A DNA stretch of 16,197 nucleotides. Source: a bacterium. Lineage in GTDB: Bacteria; Patescibacteriota; Minisyncoccia; Phycocordibacterales; SBAW01. The position numbers were made by a program, and so were the translations under genes. Shown piece by piece: positions 1 through 6,376 of the stretch. Each line of letters begins with the position of its first letter. Position 1 is the first letter of the stretch. Where the stretch lies: assembly GCA_030647845.1 (NCBI GenBank), contig JAUSIO010000037.1, positions 1-16,197 of the forward strand, read 5' to 3'. A model generated the notes under the pieces. The model was not told the origin of the DNA. It did not search any database and saw only the letters and a program-made list of their open reading frames with translations.

Positions 1-1
1 A

Positions 2-544
2 GCGCGACAGGGCCTCATCAACGAGAAAATAATCACCGTCGCTGATCTCGTGGCTCGCGATGAGCTACCACCACACGACCCGGGTGCGAACTTCGGCCGG
101 AAGTCAAGAAAGGCTGTTTTGGCTTGGATGGAGAGGCACAGTCTCCACTTCGGGATGGAGATTTCGGCCGAGCCGGTGGCGGAACCACCTGCACCGCCAG
201 CCGTTGAGCCGGCGGCCGCGACACCAGCGGCCGAAGTCGATCCAACGAGAGCGGAAAAGCGGAAGGTGATGGTGGGCGATTTTTCCGAAATCTTTTCTGG
301 TTCAAAGCACCAATCGGACATGTACAAACGCCACTTGCTGCGTAATGCAGGATTAAGAATCCTCAACGCAGCACTCGATACATTCCTCGCCGATATCATC
401 GAAGCCGATGTTGTAGTTCTATACAAAGCCATCCTTTCTTCGTACGAAAGCGTCGAGGGTTGGGAACCTCCAAGAGAGCTCGGCAGGTTGGCACATCGGC
501 TTTGGGGGATGGCGGAACGCAATGTAGCTACCCAGCAAGATTAA
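2..544 (+). CDS. Hypothetical protein, 5' end cut by window
   Basis: The reading frame is open from base 2 with no stop upstream of the internal GTG at base 50, so the gene most likely begins before the window; 180 residues are visible. A short N-terminal part is followed by a Pro/Ala-rich low-complexity linker at about residues 56-78, then a predicted mostly helical C-terminal part of about 95 residues with no motif I recognise. There is no signal peptide or membrane segment in the visible part, so it is probably cytoplasmic. A rho-independent terminator begins in its last codons. Function unknown. If the GTG at base 50 were the real start the protein would have 164 residues, but that codon has no clear ribosome binding site or -10 box in front of it. 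Confidence 0.72.
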   Translation, partial: ARQGLINEKIITVADLVARDELPPHDPGANFGRKSRKAVLAWMERHSLHFGMEISAEPVAEPPAPPAVEPAAATPAAEVDPTRAEKRKVMVGDFSEIFSGSKHQSDMYKRHLLRNAGLRILNAALDTFLADIIEADVVVLYKAILSSYESVEGWEPPRELGRLAHRLWGMAERNVATQQD

Positions 545-562
545 CACTTGCTGTTTTTATTT
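533..562 (+). terminator. Rho-independent terminator overlapping the first gene's stop codon
   Basis: A 7-bp perfect stem (CAGCAAG 533-539 with CTTGCTG 547-553) with a 7-base loop is followed by TTTTTATTT. The stop codon TAA (542-544) lies in the loop, so the left arm is coding sequence. On the minus strand the hairpin has no U tract, so it serves the upstream plus-strand gene. Confidence 0.85.
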
Positions 563-1318
563 CTCCCATTTTAAATTTTTTGCAAAAAACGCGAGGGTTT
601 TGTTCCACGCGTCTGCGGCATCTTGGGCGTTATACATCCGCTCGTTGGTGTCGTTAAAAAACGCGTGGCCAGTGTCGGGGTACATCACAGCCGTAAAACC
701 TTTTCCCTCTTTTTGCATCGCGTCTTTCAGTGCCGGGAGTGAGTCGGCGAGTGCGGTGTCGTGTGCACCATAAAACGCGAGTATCGGGCAGTGCAGATTT
801 TTTATTTTTTCTTCCTGCAACGGCTGGCCGTAAAACGGCACAGCCGCTTTGATGCGCGGGTCGGCCGCCGCTAGTGCAAAACTGTACGTGCCACCAAAAC
901 AAAACCCGGTTACGCCGATATGTTCTGCGTCCACCCCGCTGTCTTGAGCAAGATAATCAACGCACTGCACCAGCATCGCAAGTGCTTGCGCACCAAACTC
1001 CGGCGAGCGCACGGGCGCAAACACCTCGCGCATCGTTTTTTGCGCTTCGTCGCGGGTCTCTTGTTGTTGCATCTGCGCCAGCAAACTTTGGTCGGCACGA
1101 CCCTCGAGCGCCAAGGTGTGGAAGAGGTTGGGTGCCACCACCGAATACCCTTGCGCTGCAAAACGGTCTGCAACGTCTTTGATGTGTGGTACTAAACCCC
1201 AAATTTCGTGTATCACCACAAGCCCCGGGTGTTTGCCACCTCCGCCTGCCGGGCCTTCCGACGGGTCGGGGTATGTATGATACGCAGGAGTTGTGCCGAT
1301 GAGAATATCTTTGTGCAT
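557..1318 (-). CDS. Dienelactone hydrolase family protein
   Basis: An alpha/beta hydrolase of 253 residues, the usual length for the dienelactone hydrolase family, probably a cytoplasmic esterase or lactonase. The catalytic triad is visible: Cys140 in the nucleophile elbow GFCFGG, Asp187 in YGAHD and His218 in GHAF. Glu38 in HEIWG matches the residue that contacts the nucleophile in this family. The start is the ATG at 1318: the longer frame to 1402 runs through the divergent SET gene, and a TATACT box ends exactly 6 bases before this ATG. The segment around residues 16-24 (PDPSEG) is coded by a CCCCGAC...GTCGG stretch that resembles the in-frame palindromic repeats elsewhere, perhaps a diverged copy. 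The true substrate is unknown; chlorocatechol breakdown is not implied, because no other genes of that pathway are present. Confidence 0.93.
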   Translation of the reverse strand: MHKDILIGTTPAYHTYPDPSEGPAGGGGKHPGLVVIHEIWGLVPHIKDVADRFAAQGYSVVAPNLFHTLALEGRADQSLLAQMQQQETRDEAQKTMREVFAPVRSPEFGAQALAMLVQCVDYLAQDSGVDAEHIGVTGFCFGGTYSFALAAADPRIKAAVPFYGQPLQEEKIKNLHCPILAFYGAHDTALADSLPALKDAMQKEGKGFTAVMYPDTGHAFFNDTNERMYNAQDAADAWNKTLAFFAKNLKWEK

Positions 1319-1341
1319 TTTTACAGTATAGTATACATCCT
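1319..1341. promoter_or_regulatory. Compact divergent promoter with overlapping -10 boxes
   Basis: Only 23 bases separate the two start codons. The minus-strand -10 TATACT (1325-1330) ends 6 bases before the hydrolase ATG. The plus-strand -10 TATAGT (1327-1332) ends 9 bases before the SET GTG. The two boxes share four bases, so polymerase should be able to occupy only one direction at a time. There is no Shine-Dalgarno on either side and no room for a long leader. Confidence 0.62.
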
Positions 1342-1755
1342 GTGGCACTGAAAAAAACAACAGTAAAACCGAGGAGTTTTGACCTGCGCGTGAAGCGCTC
1401 ACGCGCGGGGCTGGGGTTGTTTACTATGGAGCCAATAAAAAAAGGTGCGTGCATTGTCGAGTACACGGGGCGCCGGCTCTCGACGAAGGAGCACTACACG
1501 AGCCGCAGCAAATATATTTTTATCGTGAGCGACCGCAAGCGGATAGACGGCGCAGTGCGCCAGAACCGCGCACGCTATATCAACCACTCGTGCCGACCAA
1601 ATTGCGAAATCGATATAGCGCGCGGCCACGTGTGGGTGCGGGCTATGCGCAGTATCCGCGCAGGCGAAGAGCTTTCGTATGACTACGACACCGAGTATTT
1701 TGACCGGTACATCAAACCCAAAGGGTGTAGGTGTTTAAAGTGCAAACCGCTATAG
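1342..1755 (+). CDS. SET-domain protein-lysine methyltransferase
   Basis: A 137-residue stand-alone SET domain, which uses S-adenosylmethionine to methylate lysine side chains. The family motifs are in order: GLGLF (23-27), the pseudoknot motif NHSCRPNC (81-88), GEELSYDY (108-115), and a post-SET cysteine cluster CRCLKC (129-134) that, with Cys84, should bind a zinc ion. The start is GTG at 1342: no in-frame ATG precedes the GLGLF motif, and a TATAGT box lies 9 bases upstream. It diverges from the dienelactone hydrolase. Small SET proteins of this kind are known in bacteria with chlamydial or archaeal relatives, but the substrate here is unknown; no histone-like gene lies in the window. Confidence 0.94.
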   Translation: MALKKTTVKPRSFDLRVKRSRAGLGLFTMEPIKKGACIVEYTGRRLSTKEHYTSRSKYIFIVSDRKRIDGAVRQNRARYINHSCRPNCEIDIARGHVWVRAMRSIRAGEELSYDYDTEYFDRYIKPKGCRCLKCKPL

Positions 1756-1774
1756 TAGACGACCCGCGCCCATC

Positions 1775-1797
1775 ACCCAATCTTCACCCTATTGGGT
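1775..1797 (+). terminator. Possible weak terminator after the SET gene
   Basis: ACCCAAT (1775-1781) and ATTGGGT (1791-1797) form a 7-bp stem with a 9-base loop, 19 bases after the SET stop codon. It is followed by CATACTTG rather than a T run, so it may be a weak terminator or a processing hairpin. Confidence 0.35.
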
Positions 1798-1834
1798 CAT
1801 ACTTGATAGAAGTTTATCAATTTACTTTTAATCT

Positions 1835-1984
1835 ATGCTTACAACTATTGCGGTGGTGCTTGTGTTGTTGTGGCTCTTGGGCGTCGTAACCTCAACCACG
1901 GTTGGTGGGTTTGTACATATACTTTTGGTGATAGCTATAATCGTCGTGCTTATACGGGTTATACAAGGCCGCAGTATTGTGTGA
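1835..1984 (+). CDS. lmo0937-family (DUF5670-like) small membrane protein
   Basis: A 49-residue protein. Two hydrophobic helices (about residues 3-19 and 26-42) are joined by TSTTVGG and end in the basic tail RVIQGRSIV. The pattern LWLLGVVTS followed by GGFVHILLVIA is characteristic of the widespread lmo0937-type mini membrane proteins, whose function is unknown. It should sit in the cytoplasmic membrane. A TACTTT box (1823-1828) ends exactly 6 bases before the ATG, as at other genes in the window, and there is no Shine-Dalgarno. The gene converges on the matrixin-like gene with only 22 bases between the stop codons. Confidence 0.88.
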   Translation: MLTTIAVVLVLLWLLGVVTSTTVGGFVHILLVIAIIVVLIRVIQGRSIV

Positions 1985-2006
1985 TCAGATCGGCTAGGAC
2001 CAATAG

Positions 2007-2840
2007 CTACTGCGTCCACACAACGAAAGTGAACAAGGTTTGTCCGTTGCCCAGATTGCGCTCATAAAGAGAGCTGTGTCCATCACGAGATGCGCGTATT
2101 GCCCTACCCCATTCCCTTGGGTTGGAAGTATCAACATCAGCAACGCTCGCGGCGCCAGAACCGGACGTCTTGCTTAAAGAGCTGACAAAGGAGTCAGCGT
2201 GGGAGTAGATTAATGCCAGCTGGTCCCAGTCGTGCGTGTTTGGATGCTCGTTGGAAATGCCGTACTCAAACCCACCAACAACTCCACCAGCGGGAGCGTT
2301 GGTATAGTCCATGCACGTGCCGAGGTTTTGGTTGTTGAAGTCCTCATCTTGGTGGTCAAGCCCAAACGTGTGGCCAATCTCTTGACAAACCACCAACTGT
2401 CTCCACGCAGACGTATTGTATTTTGCGATGTTAAAGTAGGTGTCGTTTAGTTTGACTGTGCCTTGCGTGATGTGGCTGCCGCTTACCCATATCGATGCGA
2501 TGCCAAGCCATCCATTGGAACCGTACCTTGTGCTACAGACCTCCACACGCCCACTCGTGGGGAGACAGTTTTTTGGAGTATTTCGGCCCTTGGTGGCATT
2601 AGTCTTGCCTGCCACTATAGCAGTGTCGAGGGCTTCGGAGATGCTCCAGTCGCTTGATGCGGCGGCAAGGTGTGCGTCCCAGGTAGGCGACACGTTGTCC
2701 CCAAGGTTAAGAGTCAAGGGGTTTGCGGTACGCGCCCAGTGGTACATGCCCCACGAGTGGTCGGCGAGGGCAGGAGCCGCCACAAAAAGCGCCGAGAGCA
2801 TAAGAAAACCACTCACAGAAGCTACAATAGTTTTTGTCAT
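2007..2840 (-). CDS. Secreted matrixin-like metalloprotease with QExGHxxGxxH motif
   Basis: 277 residues. The N-terminus is a typical signal peptide (hydrophobic stretch about 5-22, likely cleavage after ALA at 24-26). The central region has the metzincin zinc site, but it reads CQEIGHTFGLDH (152-163): Gln153 replaces the usual first His, while Glu154, His157 and His163 are kept. A Met-turn-like CMDYT follows at 176-180. The order (catalytic helix, GxxH, Met-turn) matches matrixins (family M10), which cleave proteins outside the cell. Cys152 and Cys176 could form a disulfide. After about residue 222 a Ser/Gly/Ala-rich linker leads to a C-terminal segment I do not recognise. A TAATGT box ends 9 bases before the ATG. 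Whether Gln153 can bind zinc, or the protein is inactive, cannot be told from sequence alone. Confidence 0.82.
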   Translation of the reverse strand: MTKTIVASVSGFLMLSALFVAAPALADHSWGMYHWARTANPLTLNLGDNVSPTWDAHLAAASSDWSISEALDTAIVAGKTNATKGRNTPKNCLPTSGRVEVCSTRYGSNGWLGIASIWVSGSHITQGTVKLNDTYFNIAKYNTSAWRQLVVCQEIGHTFGLDHQDEDFNNQNLGTCMDYTNAPAGGVVGGFEYGISNEHPNTHDWDQLALIYSHADSFVSSLSKTSGSGAASVADVDTSNPREWGRAIRASRDGHSSLYERNLGNGQTLFTFVVWTQ

Positions 2841-2914
2841 GTTTTTACTACATTAACCTGCTAATGACCCTACGCCAACATGATACCACTTGGGGCGCCG
2901 TGTGCAAGACTGCA

Positions 2915-3874
2915 TTAGACACCACTAAGACGTAACTTTTTTAGATTTCCTTCTATAGTACGAAAAAATATGCCCGCGAGAACTCCGCCTACTATGCTCG
3001 ACAGCAATGCTTGGTAAAAGTTAAGCGAAGAAAATTGAAAATCAAGACCCAAGTACTCGTTGGCAAACCCAAAAAACAGAGTACTCCAAAGTACTGCCGC
3101 GACAGTGGTTCTTAAAAAAATTGGCAACTTTTTGCTTATATCTATCCAGGCGGCGGGGATGGCGTAAGAAAGAATGAGTACCCAGTTTGGGAGATGACCG
3201 TATATTTTTGATTCTGCATTGCCGTAGATATTTGCATCGGCAACTATAGTGTGGAACAGAATAAAAAATAACGCCGTTGTCGTGGCCGCCGCGACTCCGG
3301 GGAAAAGGTAACTCGCAGTCAGTGCCACCACCACGAACACAAACGTGGTAACGCCTGCTCCCCAAAATCCTAGTAAATGATATGGACCTAAAGGGAACAG
3401 TGGTACCAAAACAATGAACAGCAGATTAAAAAGTGAGGCGAGCATCAAGCTCCCCGTTATCCTTTCGGACACAATATCCCGTTCTTTTTTAAGAACAGTC
3501 ATAAATAGGATAATGGCCACAATGGCCGCAACAAACAGCACCAAGTGGGGCGGGCTCCACACCATCAGCACACTTTCGACCCGTTCGACGCCTATGACCC
3601 GGTGCCATAACTCGTCAAACGGCGCAGTAGCGGGTATGACGAGCAAAGAAAGAAAAAACCATTTCCATATTTTTTGATGTGTTATTTTTGCCAAAACAAA
3701 ACTAAACAGCAAAGAAGCAATGACGCCGCCATAGATAAAGAGGTGTGGAAGAACAAAAAAAGATGCCCGTCCTTGAGAAACATGCCACCACGCGTCAAAG
3801 CTGGCTCCAAAAGCGGTGACCACCAGAGCAAAAGCGAGCGCATATATGCTAAATGTTTTGTGTATAACTTTCAT
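2915..3874 (-). CDS. Polytopic membrane protein with conserved-looking His/Asp pairs
   Basis: 319 residues with about eight or nine hydrophobic helices and almost no soluble domain, so an integral cytoplasmic-membrane protein. I do not recognise the family with confidence. Charged and His residues sit at helix ends in repeated patterns: Asp27/His31 (FDAWWH), His44 (LPHLF), Asp87/His91 (FDELWH) and His110 (SPPH), plus His166, His208 and His227. Such spacing (D-x3-H twice) would suit metal binding, but this is inference. The protein ends in a basic tail (KKLRL). No Shine-Dalgarno stands close to the ATG; a TATAAA box at 3906-3911 would give a leader of about 25 bases. No obvious functional partner is adjacent. 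Confidence 0.8.
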   Translation of the reverse strand: MKVIHKTFSIYALAFALVVTAFGASFDAWWHVSQGRASFFVLPHLFIYGGVIASLLFSFVLAKITHQKIWKWFFLSLLVIPATAPFDELWHRVIGVERVESVLMVWSPPHLVLFVAAIVAIILFMTVLKKERDIVSERITGSLMLASLFNLLFIVLVPLFPLGPYHLLGFWGAGVTTFVFVVVALTASYLFPGVAAATTTALFFILFHTIVADANIYGNAESKIYGHLPNWVLILSYAIPAAWIDISKKLPIFLRTTVAAVLWSTLFFGFANEYLGLDFQFSSLNFYQALLSSIVGGVLAGIFFRTIEGNLKKLRLSGV

Positions 3875-4035
3875 GTGGGCGAGTTTGTTTTATGCCCTCC
3901 AGACTTTTATAACACACATCGGTAGCGGGCAGAGATAAAGCACTTTTGCATCTCTATCATAGTATGCCCCGACCCAAAAGTCGTACCACAGAAACTCAAA
4001 CCGGATGCGAAGCCGTTGCTTCATATACTTACGTT

Positions 4036-4221
4036 TTATGCCGCATCAAACCTTGCCTTATTTTCAACCATCCACTTTTCCATGTCCTCTTTAGTTTTGC
4101 TGGAGTCCTTCATCACGTCAGCATGAGCTTGCAAGTAGTGCGGCTTTAGCGCTTCCATCCACGCTTCAAAAGTTTCGCCTTGTACTTCGTGGTCGCATAG
4201 GTCGCATTTAAGAGTCTTCAT
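4036..4221 (-). CDS. Small DUF1059-like metal-binding protein
   Basis: A 61-residue soluble protein. Cys6-x2-Cys9 near the N-terminus and His28-x4-His33 after a helix form a C2H2-like set of ligands, and the pattern resembles the small predicted metal-binding proteins of the DUF1059 type. The C-terminal third is a charged helix (KTKEDMEKWMVENK). It could bind zinc and act in regulation or protein contacts, but no function is known. A consensus TATAAT box lies 30 bases upstream of the ATG, so unlike many genes here it should have a leader of about 24 bases, without an obvious Shine-Dalgarno. Confidence 0.75.
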   Translation of the reverse strand: MKTLKCDLCDHEVQGETFEAWMEALKPHYLQAHADVMKDSSKTKEDMEKWMVENKARFDAA

Positions 4222-4251
4222 CGTTTTTTAGTTAGTTACTAATTACCTTGT

Positions 4252-4257
4252 ATTATA
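4252..4257 (-). promoter_or_regulatory. Consensus -10 box for the small metal-binding protein
   Basis: TATAAT on the minus strand, 30 bases before the ATG at 4221. I see no clear -35 box; the strong hairpin at 4271-4299 lies where one would be expected. Confidence 0.5.
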
Positions 4258-4270
4258 CATCATAGACCCG

Positions 4271-4305
4271 ACTCCCCCGAGGTTCGACCTCGGGGGAGTT
4301 TTACT
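4271..4305 (+). terminator. Strong GC-rich hairpin (terminator-like on the plus strand)
   Basis: A perfect 13-bp stem (4271-4283 with 4287-4299) with a 3-base loop, containing CTCCCCCGAGG and its complement. On the plus strand it is followed by TTTTACTATTTT; on the minus strand, by CGGGTCT. It lies just downstream of the minus-strand stop codon at 4304-4306, so it probably ends or protects that transcript even though its T run faces the other way. Confidence 0.55.
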
Positions 4306-4570
4306 ATTTTGACCGCCGTACAATGTGGCGGTTGATCCAAAACCTTTTGATAAACGGGAGGGACTGTGTGGAAAGAAGATATCCTAGGGCAGGGATAAGA
4401 GCATTTCTAAACGGATTGCTGTTGCCGATGACAAAAAGGACTCCGCAGGCAACTACATACGTAACCAGCATAATCAAGCCAACACGAAACACGCTAGTCT
4501 CCCAGGCCTTCTCCGCCTCAACCCGGACATTCCGCTCTTCTATCTTTTGCAGGCGTTGTTCGATATCCAT
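4304..4570 (-). CDS. Small membrane protein with N-terminal coiled-coil-like segment
   Basis: 88 residues. A charged, probably helical N-terminus (residues 1-25, IEQRLQKIEERNVRVEAEKAWE) is followed by two transmembrane helices (about 28-48 and 55-72) and a basic C-terminus (RHIVRRSK). This layout matches a small conserved hypothetical family seen in archaea and uncultured bacteria. By the positive-inside rule both ends should face the cytoplasm. A TAAACT box (minus strand, 4577-4582) ends exactly 6 bases before the ATG and no Shine-Dalgarno is present, so it can be transcribed independently of the upstream gene, 28 bases away. Function unknown. Confidence 0.78.
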   Translation of the reverse strand: MDIEQRLQKIEERNVRVEAEKAWETSVFRVGLIMLVTYVVACGVLFVIGNSNPFRNALIPALGYLLSTQSLPFIKRFWINRHIVRRSK

Positions 4571-4598
4571 ATCTTTAGTTTATCATTTTGACCCTCTT

Positions 4599-5060
4599 TT
4601 ATTTTACAACTGACACAATAAGAGCGATCACCGAAATGCCTATCGCAACAACGTTGAAAGGGTTTTCTTTTGCTTGATAGAGAAAATATCTCCATCCGCT
4701 CTGCCCCTTTGTCGTTAGAACTATGCTTTCGGTTGTAAAACTCACTCCCTCGTCATAATCAAATCCTTTACCATCTCCCGCGTAGGAATATTTCACTCCT
4801 TTCTGTGTACCAATCATTACGAGACCATCTGCCTCCATCCTCTTCAGCTCTGCCTTAATGCTGTTACTGGGAGCCACGGACTTCAAGTGATTTAAATATC
4901 TGGCTACGTACAACCTATCTATGGTGCGGTAGTTAGGAAAACCAATATGTTCTTCGACTGAATAGTCGTAGTGCTCATCTCCAAATGAGTCGTTGTACTC
5001 ATTTTCAAAGATACTCTCGCGGTCAAATGCCCTAAGGAGTTGTATCAAATTATTCCGCAT
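4599..5060 (-). CDS. Hypothetical protein with C-terminal membrane anchor
   Basis: 153 residues. The N-terminal ~60 residues are acidic and Tyr-rich (NEYNDSFGDEHYDY). The middle (about 52-80, YLNHLKSVAPSNSIKAELKRMEADGLVMIG) could be a helix-turn-helix followed by a beta wing, and residues 131-152 form one hydrophobic helix at the extreme C-terminus. It would be tail-anchored with the bulk in the cytoplasm. I do not recognise the family. It runs in the same direction as the two-helix membrane gene 28 bases downstream, but that gene has its own -10-like box. No typical -10 or Shine-Dalgarno is placed convincingly before the ATG. Confidence 0.65.
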   Translation of the reverse strand: MRNNLIQLLRAFDRESIFENEYNDSFGDEHYDYSVEEHIGFPNYRTIDRLYVARYLNHLKSVAPSNSIKAELKRMEADGLVMIGTQKGVKYSYAGDGKGFDYDEGVSFTTESIVLTTKGQSGWRYFLYQAKENPFNVVAIGISVIALIVSVVK

Positions 5061-5098
5061 ATTTTGTATCCATCTTTAGATTCCAAACCTATCTCAAA

Positions 5099-5119
5099 CC
5101 AGCACGTTTGGCCTGCTGG
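5099..5119 (-). terminator. Possible weak terminator downstream of tRNA-Gln
   Basis: Read on the minus strand, CCAGCA pairs with TGCTGG across a 9-base loop and is followed by TTTGAGAT, about 30 bases after the tRNA 3' end. The stem is short and the T run poor. Confidence 0.3.
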
Positions 5120-5150
5120 CCTCAGTACCTTCGTCGCCTTCGCTCCTCGG

Positions 5151-5221
5151 CTGCGGGGGAAGGGCTCGAACCTTCATTGACGGATTCAAAGTCCGCTGTC
5201 CTACCGTTAGACGACCCCGCA
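5151..5221 (-). tRNA. tRNA-Gln, anticodon UUG
   Basis: A 71-base cloverleaf on the minus strand. The acceptor stem TGCGGGG/CCCCGCA is fully paired. The D arm holds AACGGTAG. The anticodon arm is GCGGA-CTTTGAA-TCCGT, giving anticodon UUG that reads CAA (and CAG by wobble). The variable loop has 4 bases, and the T arm is GAAGG-TTCGAGC-CCTTC. The U1-A72 pair and discriminator G73 fit bacterial glutamine tRNAs. The 3' end is followed by CCG, not CCA, so CCA must be added by nucleotidyltransferase. No intron is seen. Confidence 0.95.
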
Positions 5222-5275
5222 ATACAAATAGAGAGTAGCAAAAAATCAGGCACTTTACCACATCTAGACGACGAC

Positions 5276-5860
5276 CTATTGAACCTTCTCAAACTCTAAA
5301 ATCTCCGAATTTCGTATCAAAAGAGTTCTGCTGGTGGTGAACGAAAGACCTTTGTTTGGTTGCGCCTCGAAGCCAAGATACACACAGGTGACCTTTCTGT
5401 CGCGCACTTCTTTGATAGCTGGTTGCAAGTCTGAGTCAGAACTTCCAAGGATTATTTCCTTTACCTTTTTGTCGCAAGCCAAGCTCACCATATCGACAGC
5501 AATTTTTACATCAACACCTTTCTCTTTAAAAACGAGGACCTTCTTTCCTCTTTGGTCTTCTTCCAACTGGCCGCGTACCCGGCCGCTCAAAATCACCTCA
5601 AATCCCTGCTTTTCTAAATGTGTTTTGAGTTGGCGCTGTTCCTCAATCAATTGCTTGGATTTTTCTCTACTATCCTCGTGTTCTTTAATACGAGCAAAGT
5701 AGAACACTTTTTTATCGAGGAGAATATCTTTCAGCACTTTGTCGAGTAAACCCTTAAAATCGTACTCGTGCCATATAGGCCTGTCTTTTTGTACGTCTTT
5801 AAATACAGCCCGGATTTTGCCTTTAAAGTTCTCCCCGTCTATGAGTAAAATCGTCTCCAT
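5276..5860 (-). CDS. NYN-domain (PIN-like) putative ribonuclease
   Basis: A 194-residue soluble protein of the NYN/LabA type, PIN-like folds that usually cut RNA with a metal ion. The first strand carries LLIDGENF with Asp8 and Asn11. The second conserved block is KGVDVKIAVDMVS, with Asp117 and Asp123. The third is ILGSSDSDLQPAIKEV, with Asp142 and Asp144. Together these give the acidic cluster expected of an active enzyme. A charged helical insert (about 57-85) separates the first and second halves. It starts at the ATG with a TACAAT box 9 bases upstream and no Shine-Dalgarno. It lies upstream of tRNA-Gln on the same strand; a role in tRNA or RNA turnover would be a guess. Confidence 0.88.
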   Translation of the reverse strand: METILLIDGENFKGKIRAVFKDVQKDRPIWHEYDFKGLLDKVLKDILLDKKVFYFARIKEHEDSREKSKQLIEEQRQLKTHLEKQGFEVILSGRVRGQLEEDQRGKKVLVFKEKGVDVKIAVDMVSLACDKKVKEIILGSSDSDLQPAIKEVRDRKVTCVYLGFEAQPNKGLSFTTSRTLLIRNSEILEFEKVQ

Positions 5861-5896
5861 TTACTGCCTATTGTAGCAGATATTGGGTACGACAAA

Positions 5897-6008
5897 CCCC
5901 AGCGGACCTTGCGGCTAGCTGGGGCGTGTATGGGTACACTTTATACTATCTAGCATGTTAGGTCAATGAAGCGTGTGGATAGCCAAAATACCTTGGTCCG
6001 CAGCAAGG
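5897..6008. other. Possible structured RNA region or leader
   Basis: In the 181-base gap between two divergent genes are two hairpins: CCCCAGC/GCTGGGG (5897-5903 with 5918-5924) and CCTTG/CAAGG (5991-5995 with 6004-6008). GCGGACC (5902-5908), largely in the first loop, is complementary to GGTCCGC (5995-6001), largely in the second loop. A TATACT box lies between them at 5942-5947. It matches no RNA family I know, and no strand can be assigned. Confidence 0.3.
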
Positions 6009-6041
6009 AAACTTTTTGTCCGTTAAAACGTTACAGATTGT

Positions 6042-6350
6042 ATGACTAAAAACCCTATCATAAATGCGCTTGCGGGGCTCCTGTATATAGTTTTTGTTGT
6101 TTCGCTTTTGTATTACGCTCCAAAATCCGTAGACAAGATAAAAAGCATCTTTATACCAATCGCGATGTTGTCGCTGTTTGTGTTCTCCGCCGCGAGCATG
6201 GGCTACCTTTTTTTGTATCAGCCGCTACAACTTTTTCTTGAAGGAGAAAAGAAAAAGTCTGTAGACTTATTCCTTAAGACACTCACTGCCTTTGCTATAA
6301 GTGCAGTAATTCTTGTGTTAATAGGTCTGTACCTGACCGCTCGTCTTTAG
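6042..6350 (+). CDS. Small three-helix membrane protein
   Basis: 102 residues with three hydrophobic helices at about 9-25, 35-58 and 80-100, separated by short basic loops (KSVDKIK; EGEKKKSVD). It should be an integral membrane protein. No family is recognised, and no catalytic residue stands out. The ATG at 6042 is the first in frame. A TATACT box at 5942-5947 would give a leader of about 90 bases carrying a small hairpin, but a nearer promoter cannot be excluded. The ABC-F gene follows 26 bases downstream with its own -10-like box. Confidence 0.7.
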   Translation: MTKNPIINALAGLLYIVFVVSLLYYAPKSVDKIKSIFIPIAMLSLFVFSAASMGYLFLYQPLQLFLEGEKKKSVDLFLKTLTAFAISAVILVLIGLYLTARL

Positions 6351-6376
6351 CCGAGATGATGTGGTAAGGTGTTGGG

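Noticed and set aside
1319..1402. Longer start for the dienelactone hydrolase
   Set aside because: It would overlap the SET gene start and promoter; the ATG at 1318 fits family length and the -10 box spacing.
3946..4149. Plus-strand frame of 67 codons
   Set aside because: It overlaps the Cys/His-containing small protein on the other strand, has no recognisable domain and no start signals.
5151..6008. Possible tRNA-adjacent integration site or signal recognition particle RNA
   Set aside because: I found no duplicated tRNA end or integrase near tRNA-Gln, and GGTCCGCAG in the second hairpin lacks the conserved GGAA loop pattern of signal recognition particle RNA.
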